Assembly (NCBI GenBank): GCA_026724425.1
Contig: JAIUCV010000084.1
Coordinates: forward strand, 4,768,001-4,832,000
DNA: 64,000 nt
Direction: 5' to 3'
Origin: Erythrophleum ivorense
Taxonomy: Eukaryota; Streptophyta; Magnoliopsida; Fabales; Fabaceae
Part shown: positions 56,776 to 64,000 of the stretch, piece by piece
Numbering within the stretch: position 1 is the first letter of the stretch
Layout of the letters: the number at the start of each line of letters is the position of its first letter
Translations under genes and position numbers: made by a program
The notes under the pieces: generated by a model
Told to the model about the DNA's origin: nothing
Database searches by the model: none
The model's input: the letters and a program-made list of their open reading frames with translations, nothing else

Positions 56776-58135
56776 TGAAACAACCAAAACTTTTTTTTTT
56801 TTTTTTATTAAATAATTAGCCCAGATTAATATTCCCATAAATATTAATCCTCAACAGCTAATTCAACAACACAATGCGGAAGTAAACCAATATTATTAAA
56901 TCATGATAATTGTTCAACAAATAACCAATAAAGAATAACCAATAAAGAATAACTCTAGCAACCTAAACCGGTTTGCTACATTATTGAAATAAAGTCTAAC
57001 ACCCTAACTCATGAATTTCTGGTCAACCATAACAACAAAGCCAGAATCAAATTCCTAATCTCATCATCCTCTTCTCTCGGTCTCTTTCCGCGGAAGAACA
57101 TTGCTGTTACCTGCATCACATTGGAATAGAGATGCGTAAGTATTATCATAAATACTTAGTGAGTGGATCATCCTGCCTACAGGCCAATTACGTCAAACAA
57201 TAGACAATACATCACAATAAACAACCAGAAAGACAATGCAATAACCAATACATCAACTACCTGTCAGGAAACCCACGTTTCCTGACACCCAGGTCGGTGT
57301 CGACCGACACCTGAATGGTGTCGATCGACGCCAGCCTTCTGAGTGTCGAGCGACACTCGCTGAGTGTCGATCGACACCAGCTCGACGCCCAGAAACCAGA
57401 AGCTACGAAAATCACATTCCAAAATCGCAATAACACAAAATCTAGGGGTTTTCAACGCCCCAATACTATCAAAACACGAAATCCAGCATAAACAACTCAA
57501 GAACACAACCAAAACTCGAAATCAAACAATCTCTATTGATCAACGGGCCTACAGTCACGCACTCACCTTGAAAACGGATTGCAAGGAAGAAAAGGAGAAG
57601 GAACAACAACCACAAGCCTCAGGAACTCCACAAAACTCCTCCAAACTCTCCAAATCACCTTAGAATCACCTCCTTAGCTCTGAAACTCGAAACTTGTGCT
57701 TTTCTCGCGGCCACAAGGTTCTTAAATCGAGAAATAGGGTTTCCACGCCCTAAACCGGACAAAACCAGCCGACTAGAATCAAACCGGTCGATTTCACCAT
57801 AACCGGTGTCGATCGACACCCTTCCTTGGTGTCGGTCGACACCCATCGACCAAAACCAACCCAAATGCAAATCGATCGACTTAAACCGGAAATCAAACCC
57901 GATAACCGGTGTCGATCGACACCCTTCGGGTGTCGATCGATACTAGTCGTTCAGAAGAATTTGACACACTTTCTTCGCGATGCTTGAACCTTAGACCGAC
58001 TGCACAACAATCAAACAAGAACATGCACAGCCAATCCTCAATTCACACCTCTAAGAGCATGTGCCAACTACTCCCGAACCCCTAGCATCGTCCAACACCA
58101 CTTCCAAAACAACTTTCTGGTTCACGGATGTTACA
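56776..58135 (-). mobile_element. Solo LTR S5
   Basis: 1360 bp in reverse orientation, TSD GGTTG (56771-56775 and 58136-58140). The empty site is visible in block A (ATTGGTTGAACAAAA near 36427). Palindrome clusters lie at 57296-57379 and 57804-57943. Confidence 0.95.
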
Positions 58136-58263
58136 GGTTGAACAAAAAATGAAGAATTATAAGTCATTATTATTATAAATAATGTATGATCATAAATAAG
58201 AGTATACACAAATGAGGTTCTCAAATCTCAACAATATATGTGCTTTATATATAACTTGATTAT

Positions 58264-58291
58264 TGTTATAATTTTATATTTATATCTGATG

Positions 58292-58324
<33 letters not shown>

Positions 58325-58544
58325 GATCAAACGTAATAAATTTATAAGAGAATAATAATGATAAAAGAGAGAGTACCAATAAGTGAAAGAAGGAGAAGTG
58401 AATTGTTTTCTTATCAGATGTGTTTTACAAAGACGTAGTAAGCTTATATATATAGGTTGAAATTTGACAAATTTTACTGCATCAATTAAATGACGTGGGC
58501 TCCATTATCAAATCTTCACGCCAATGTTTTTGACTTTCGTAACA
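58264..58544 (-). repeat. Copia 3' LTR (281 bp)
   Basis: Minus strand TGTTACGAAAG to AAATTATAACA. It contains a TA-repeat microsatellite (about 58292-58322) and, on the minus strand, a TATATATATA box near 58445-58455. The TG/CA ends and the adjacent polypurine tract fix both boundaries. Confidence 0.85.
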
Positions 58545-58553
58545 CTCCCCCTT
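58545..58553 (-). promoter_or_regulatory. Copia polypurine tract
   Basis: Minus-strand AAGGGGGAG directly before the 3' LTR. Confidence 0.85.
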
Positions 58554-58682
58554 GGAGTCCATCGTCATATGTATTTTTAGTTGTCTCGTTAAAAATCATT
58601 TCCAGGAAAACCCAGTGGGAATAACCATGGTAAGGCAAAAAGAGTACAACCATATAGCTCCCCCTCGAATTGGGACCATATT

Positions 58683-61600
58683 TTACAAGTCCTTTTGATG
58701 ACGCATTCCAATGTTGTGGATATGTTTCTTGAAGGTTGAGGTGGGTAGTGACTTTGTGAAGAGATCAGCGGCATTGTCCGATGACCGGATATACTTCACT
58801 TCAATGGCTTTATTTTTTTCAAACTCTTGAGTATATGAAAAGAACTTTGGTGGAATATGTTTGGTTCTGTCGCTTTTGATATACCCCTCCTTCGTTTGAG
58901 CAACGCAAGCAGCATTATCTTCATATAAGATGGTTGGTTCCGTATTCGCCCGGATTCCACTACTTGATTGAATATGTCGACTTATTGACCTAAGCCAAAC
59001 ACATTCTCTACTTGCTTCGTGGAGTGCAATGATTTCAGCATGGTTTGAAGAAGTGGCCACAAGGGTCTGCTTCTGAGAGCGCCATGATATAGCGGTTCCT
59101 CCTACATTGAAAACGTAACCAGTTTGTGATCTGGCTTTGTGTGGGTCAGATAGGTACCCAGCATCTGCAAAACCGATCATTTTGCCATCTGTATTTTTAG
59201 GATAAAATAATCCTAAATTAATCGTTCCTTGAAGATAGCGAAAGACATGTTTAATTCCATTCCAATGTCTTTGAGTAGGGGAGGAGCTAAATCTTGCCAA
59301 TAGATTAATGGCAAATGATATATCATGACGAGTACAATTCGCAAGATACATAAGGGCACCAATTGCACTTAAATATGGTACTTCAGGACCAAGTATCTTT
59401 TCATTTTCTTCATGTGGTCGGAAAGGGTCCTTTTTGACATTGAGTGATCTAACTACCATAGGTGTACTCAGAGGAGTTGCCTTATCCATGTAGAAACGCT
59501 TTAACACTCTTTTGGTATAAGTAGATTGGTGTATAAATATACCCTTTTCAGAGTGCTCAATTTGTAAGCCAAGACAAAACTTTGTCTGTCCGAGATCTTT
59601 CATCTCAAATTCCCCTTTTAAATAATTTGTGGCTTCCTCTATTTCTTCATGAGTTCCTATAATATTTAGATCATCAACATATACCGCGATAATTACAAAT
59701 CCGGATGATGTTTTCTTGATGAAAACACATGGGCATATAGGACTGTTGATATATCCCTTTTTGATTAAATGTTCACTAAGGCGATTATACCACATGCGCC
59801 CAGATTGTTTTAACCCATATAACGACCTTTGCAATTTTATTGCGCATAATTCTCTTGGTTTTGAACTTAATGCTTCTGGCATTTTAAATCCTTAATGAAT
59901 TCTCATATAGATATCAGTATCTAATGATCCGTATAAGTATGCTGTAACAACGTCCATAAGACGCATTTCTAAATTTTCACTAGCCGCCAGACTCATCAGG
60001 AATCTAAACGTGATTGCATCCATGACAGGAGAATATGTTTCCTCATAATCGATTCCAGGTCTTTGAGAAAAACCTTGAGCCACAAGACGGGCTTTGTGTC
60101 TCATAATTTCATTATCCTCATTTCTTTTTCGAACGAAAACCCATTTATACCCAACCGGCTTGACAGATTTGGGTATGACTACGATAGGTCCAAACACCTC
60201 TCGTTTATTAAGCGAATCAAGTTCGGCTTGTATTGCTTTTTTCCATTTTTCCCAGTCATGTCTCTTTTGACATTCAGATACAGATTTTGGTTCTGGATCA
60301 TCGTTTTCCTCATTTATTTCGTGTGATACAAGATATGAGAAAAACTCATCAACATTATCCATTTTATTTCGATTCCGTATCTTTCCATTATGAATGTAGT
60401 TGATGGAGATCTCATGATTTTCTTCGGGCTCAGGAAGTTCGATATTTTCATCGGGTTCATGACTTGTTTCTCCCGAAATACTTTCAGTTATTTTAGGATC
60501 ATCATGTTTTTGAACTTCCTTCCGCTTTCTAGGATTTTTATCCTTAGAGCCAATAGGTCTACCACGCTTCAAGCGTGTTTTAGACTCACGTGTATCATCT
60601 GCCTTTGCACGTTCATGTAGCATTTCAATACGAGCAGGGGCATTTGCAGCTGGTATGTGTGATTTAGTTACCATTTTGGTATCTGTAAATGCATCAGGCA
60701 ATTGGTTTGCTATATTTTGTAAATGCATAATTCGTCGAACTTCTAGTTCAGACTGTTTTGTGGGAGGATCAAGGTGTAGCAAGGATGGTACACACCACTT
60801 GATATCTTTCATTTTTTCCTTGTTTTCTCCCCCTAGAACCGGGAATACTTTCTCATCGAAATGGCAGTCAGCAAAACGTGCCGTAAAGACATCTCCCGTT
60901 TGTGGTTCGAGATATCGTATAATAGATGGGGAATCACAACCAACATATATCCCTAATCTTCTTTGGGGTCCCATTTTGGTGCGTTGTGGTGGTGCTATAG
61001 GTACGTATACCGCACAACCAAAAATCCTTAGATGAGAAATATTTGGTTCTCGACCAAAAGCCAACTGTAATGGGGAGTACTTATGATATGCACTTGGTCT
61101 TATTCGAATAAGAGCTTCTGTGTGCAGAACGGCATGTCCCCATACAGAGGTTGGGAGTTTTGATCTCATGATTAATGGCCTTGCAATTAATTGCAAAGGT
61201 TTAATTAACGATTCAGCCAAACCATTTTGTGTATGAACATGGGCCACAGGATGTTCAACATTGATTCCAGTTACCATACAATAATCATTGAATGCTTGAG
61301 ATGTGAACTCACCAGCATTATCTAATCTAACTCCTTTTATTAGATAATCAGGAAACTGAGTTTTTAATTTGATTATCTGAGTTAGAAATCTCGCAAATGC
61401 GATATTTCGAGATGATAATAGACAAACATGTGACCATCTACTTGACGCATCAATCATTACCATGAAATAGTAAAATGGTCCACATGGTGGATGTATAGGT
61501 CCACATATATCACCTTGGATCCGTTCAAGGAATTTTGGTAACTCTTTATCGATTTTGGTTAGCGATGGCCTTATAATTAATTTTCCGAGAGAACACGCAA

Positions 61601-62183
61601 CACATGTCATTTTCTTTCCATGGTATATCTCTTGGGTTTTCAATGAATGCCCTTGTGAGTTCTCTATAATTTTTCGCATCATAGTAGTACCTGGATGGCC
61701 AAGGCGATCATGCCATATTGTGAAATCATCAGGATTTCTTTTGACCACGAGATGTGATTCTATCTCATTAATGGATGTATGATGCAAACCAGAAGGGAGT
61801 TTTGGTAGCTTTTCCAGTACTTTCATTTTTCCAGATTTTTCAGAAGTTATATACATGTACTTCTTTCCATTCTCAGTTGTTGACCGAGTATCAAACCCTT
61901 GAAGGTATATATCTTTAAAACTCAACAAATTTCTTTTAGAATTTGGAGAAAATAATGCATTATCTATTGAGAACCTTGTCCCATTAGGTAATGCAAAATT
62001 AGCGTTCCCAGTCCCTTCAATCAAGTCTGCAGGACCTGATATTGTATTGACAATAATCTTTGTCGGTTTTAAATTTGAAAAATATTTTCTATGTTTCAGA
62101 ATAGTGTGCGTTGTTCCACTATCTGGTATACATATATCTCCAGTATTCACCTTGGATGTTGTTCCATTCGTATTGTAATCCAT
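58683..62183 (-). pseudogene. Copia Pol polyprotein, one in-frame stop
   Basis: From ATG 62183 the frame is open to a TAA at 59892-59894, then continues in the same frame to 58683. In order: protease (CIPDSGTTHTIL), integrase zinc region (WHDRLGHPG ... CVACSLGK), integrase core (GDICGPI, VRLDNAGEFTS, QNGLAES), reverse transcriptase (AVYVDDLNIIG) and RNase H (GFADAGYLSDPHKARS, YEDNAACVAQTKEG). The stop falls in the early part of the reverse transcriptase, at a place where the family usually has a glutamate codon. A single G-to-T change would explain it. No other disruption is seen, so the copy is recently inactivated or expresses only a shortened product. Confidence 0.88.
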
Positions 62184-62198
62184 TTCTGAGATCAACAA

Positions 62199-62417
62199 AA
62201 CAAGTTATAAGATAATTTTATTTCTTAAGCAAATTCCACACAATAATTATACATTAATAGTTGAAAATTACACAATAATTATACATAAATAGGTAAGCAT
62301 CACAATAATTATACATAAGTAGATAGTGCAAGCAATATTAATTTTTAAATATTTCACATAGGCGGCAATTATTTATAACACAATCTTAGAAGTTCCAAGA
62401 GCCACATGAAGGAGATT
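62199..62417 (-). other. Spacer between copia gag and pol with triplicate repeat
   Basis: About 220 bp, AT-rich, with a CACAATAATTATACAT unit at 62239, 62271 and 62301 (period 30-32). It separates the gag stop from the pol frame. An acceptor-like TTGATCTCAG lies just before the pol ATG, but I found no convincing donor. Confidence 0.6.
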
Positions 62418-63398
62418 TCAGACTTCTGATGGGGAGGCGTCATCGAAATCATTTTCAAAGTCAGAAGCATCAAGGTGGGTTGTTCCCTCAGAGTGTTCTG
62501 CAAGGTTCACCTCTTTTCCTTTTCCTTTGCCTTTGGCGGATTCTTTGTACAATGTACAAAGGTGCGTAGGAGTACGGCATTGCCGAGACCAATGGCCTTT
62601 GGTACCGCACCTGTAACAAATAGTCTCTCGCTTCTGGGAGGTATTTCCTTGGTGCTCCTTTTCTAGAGTTTGTTCAGAGCGGTTCCATTGGAATGACCTT
62701 TTGTTATTCGGATTGTATCTCCCACGTCCGCGATTGTTTCGACCGCCACGACCTCGGAAGGATTTGTTTTCCTTCACCGGTTTCTTAACATCCAATGCGT
62801 TTGCTTCAGGAAACGCTTTGGACCCAGTAGGTCGAGTCATGTGATTCTTTATGAGAAGCTCACTATTCTTCTCCGCTATTAGGAGCGCCACAATCAAATC
62901 AGAAAATTTGGTGTATCCCCGCAACCTGTATTGTTGTTGCAGGGTAATGTGATTCTTGTGGAATGTGGTGTAAGTCTTCTCGAGCATTTGAGCTTCCGTT
63001 ATGGTTTCACCACAGTATTTCAGTTTGGCCACAATTCCCAACACAGCGGAATTATAGTCTATCACTTTGTCAAAGTCTTGGAACCTCAGAGTTTGCCACT
63101 CATCCCGAGCAAGTGGAAGTGTTATGTCTTTCTGATGATCAAACCGATCTTTCAGAGACTTCCAGAGCTCTTTGGGGTCCCTCATGTGGGCATAATCATA
63201 TATGATGCTCTCATCAAGGTGTCTTCTAAGGAAGATCACCGATTTCGCCTTTTCTTGGGCCGTCGATTCATTGATCTCTTTTATGGTTTCTGACAACGCC
63301 AGAGATTCCAAATGAAGTTCGACATTTGTGGTCCAAGAAATATAATTTGCACCAGTGATATCCAAGGCCGGAAATTGGAGCTTCTCGATGTTTGCCAT
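62418..63398 (-). CDS. Copia Gag (UBN2-type) with zinc knuckle
   Basis: 326 residues from the ATG at 63398. I prefer this over the ATG at 63422 because family members begin near MANIEKLQFPALDITGANY. The body matches copia gag (KAKSVIFLRRHLDESI, YNSAVLGIVAKLKYCGE, LQQQYRLRGYTKFSDLI). A basic RGGRNNRGRGRYN stretch follows, then a CCHC knuckle (CYRCGTKGHWSRQC) and an acidic tail. It would form the particle shell and bind the RNA. The frame is intact. The stop before pol may set the Gag excess, as a separate Gag product is typical of copia elements. Confidence 0.87.
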   Translation of the reverse strand: MANIEKLQFPALDITGANYISWTTNVELHLESLALSETIKEINESTAQEKAKSVIFLRRHLDESIIYDYAHMRDPKELWKSLKDRFDHQKDITLPLARDEWQTLRFQDFDKVIDYNSAVLGIVAKLKYCGETITEAQMLEKTYTTFHKNHITLQQQYRLRGYTKFSDLIVALLIAEKNSELLIKNHMTRPTGSKAFPEANALDVKKPVKENKSFRGRGGRNNRGRGRYNPNNKRSFQWNRSEQTLEKEHQGNTSQKRETICYRCGTKGHWSRQCRTPTHLCTLYKESAKGKGKGKEVNLAEHSEGTTHLDASDFENDFDDASPSEV

Positions 63399-63453
63399 TA
63401 AATGTCTAAAATAAAATAACACAAAGCATTATTAGAAAGATAATTTTATTAAT

Positions 63454-63624
63454 TTAAAATATGCGTGGTGCTGGAATAAACAATGAGATTAGAAGAAATA
63501 CAATTGTATAAAACATTAACAGAAAAATCATCACAGATTCTTCGGGAGAAAATTCTCCAATATATAAACTATAAATTGCAACAAAAATATAACCTATTAC
63601 AAAAATTAAAAACGGATGAAACAT
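63454..63624 (-). CDS. Small hydrophobic leader ORF (56 aa) upstream of copia gag
   Basis: ATG at 63624, stop at 63454. Two hydrophobic stretches (about residues 5-22 and 31-50) rich in Ile, Phe, Leu and Val are separated by an acidic turn (GEFSPEES), as in a two-pass membrane peptide. It lies between a TATA box and gag, so it could be a translated upstream ORF that limits gag translation. AT-rich sequence favours hydrophobic codons, so it may be chance. I know no family for it. Confidence 0.35.
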   Translation of the reverse strand: MFHPFLIFVIGYIFVAIYSLYIGEFSPEESVMIFLLMFYTIVFLLISLFIPAPRIF

Positions 63625-63692
63625 TTTTTCTTAGAGAGGATTTGAAGAAAGGATAAATGTTTGAGTGAAATGAATGAGTGAAATATAAAGTG

Positions 63693-63784
63693 TATTTATA
63701 GATTAGAAAATACTGTACACTAGCCGTTATGTAGCCGTTGGAGAGTAAAGAAAAACTTTAAAATTTTACTTTATGACCGTTGGA
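63693..63784 (-). promoter_or_regulatory. Promoter-like block: TATA box and MSA-type Myb sites
   Basis: Minus-strand TATAAATA at 63700-63693. Just upstream are TCCAACGGCTA (63742-63732) and TCCAACGGTCA (63784-63774), which both fit the M-phase-specific activator consensus YCYAACGGYYA bound by MYB3R factors, plus a partial ATAACGGCTA (63730-63721). This arrangement would drive G2/M transcription toward gag. The 3' LTR at 58264 lacks these sites, so the block is not simply a copy of that LTR. Confidence 0.55.
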
Positions 63785-64000
63785 AGTAGAAAAATAATTG
63801 TATAAATATATAATAATTTTATCATGTTAGAAAAGATTATTTCGTAGTTTAGATATAAAAATAAAAATTTAACAGAAATTATGATCTAAACATAAGTTTA
63901 AAGATAAAAATATGGTGATTGATTCATCCATATTATAACAGTAAATAAATAAATATGGTGAATGAATCAACCATAAACAAAATAAATAAATAAAGCAAGG
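63785..64000. other. AT-rich end of window
   Basis: No gene or LTR end recognised. Short repeats of AATATGGTGAATGAATCA type occur near 63910-63975. Confidence 0.4.

Larger units (their letters stand above)
53325..58263. repeat. Duplicated block B, interrupted by S4 and S5
   Basis: Matches block A (34346-36552) with rare substitutions and a few indels, for example about ten extra bases near 54705. It is interrupted by solo LTRs S4 and S5. It ends at the left end of the copia element, where A continues past GATTAT. Confidence 0.85.
58264..64000 (-). mobile_element. Ty1/copia retrotransposon, 5' end outside the window
   Basis: Minus-strand element: 3' LTR 58264-58544, polypurine tract, then pol and gag reading toward 63398 and a long leader. 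Gene order (protease, integrase, reverse transcriptase, RNase H) is that of copia. It interrupts block B after ATTAT (58259-58263), the presumed 5-bp target. I find no 5' LTR or iMet primer site up to 64000, so the element continues beyond the window. The clade is not assigned. Confidence 0.85.

Noticed and set aside
62187..62420. Splice-regulated gag/pol arrangement in the copia element
   Set aside because: An acceptor-like TTGATCTCAG precedes pol, but no good donor in the right phase was found near the end of gag.
1..64000. CRISPR array, operon or bacterial-type system
   Set aside because: The window is plant nuclear DNA. Palindrome spacing resembles regular repeats, but spacers are not unique sequences and the arrays lie inside LTRs.

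Overview
This window is transposon-packed plant DNA, most likely pericentromeric or other heterochromatin of a Brassicaceae species. The organism call rests on three things. An Athila-type LTR element carries a tRNA-Asp primer site. A MULE transposon carries a Kaonashi-like Ulp1 protease gene. Captured host fragments resemble Arabidopsis CRPK1 (At1g16670), BSH (SNF5) and ATP-citrate lyase A. I see no intact host gene, rRNA or tRNA. Almost everything that can be explained is a mobile element, and many have exact ends and target-site duplications (TSDs) that I could read directly.

Layout, left half. 862-2999 is a non-autonomous Helitron. 3000-5397 is low-complexity flank with a Stowaway-like MITE. 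5398-18013 is a 3'-deleted Athila relative (LTR, tRNA-Asp PBS, gag-protease with frameshifts). It is split at 9103-17455 by a complete Tekay-like chromovirus, here called T1 (minus strand, TSD TATTG, two 1331-bp LTRs). 18056-19290 is a 5'-truncated LINE with a 12-bp TSD. 20841-21368 is a hAT-like MITE with an 8-bp TSD. 21594-30289 is a complete MULE (MULE1) with an intact transposase gene and an intact six-coding-exon DUF1985-Ulp1 protease gene. 32301-34201 is a CACTA element carrying pieces of two host genes.

Right half. A block at 34346-36552 (A) recurs at 53325-58263 (B). Between them lies MULE2 (36863-53292), a dead relative of MULE1 that captured a CRPK1-like kinase fragment. MULE2's transposase gene was hit by a chromovirus now reduced to a solo LTR (S1). 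S1 in turn contains another solo LTR (S2) and a second full-length chromovirus, T2 (39909-48271, plus strand). Another solo LTR (S3) sits in MULE2 and two more (S4, S5) in block B. Block B is then interrupted by a Ty1/copia element (58264 to beyond 64000, minus strand). The only in-frame stop I see in its pol is in the reverse transcriptase region.

The most unusual signal is a 16-bp palindrome, GGTGTCGATCGACACC, and close variants. It occurs about eight times in a chromovirus LTR, in pairs spaced 21-25 bp. The same motif with the same pairing also occurs in the unrelated Athila element, in its LTR and inside its gag-protease coding region. Copy number differs by exactly one unit (21 bp) between the two LTRs of T2. 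A second notable feature is a 114-bp candidate intron between Gag and protease in both chromoviruses. In T2 the intron contains a stop codon, so splicing could set the Gag to Gag-Pol balance.
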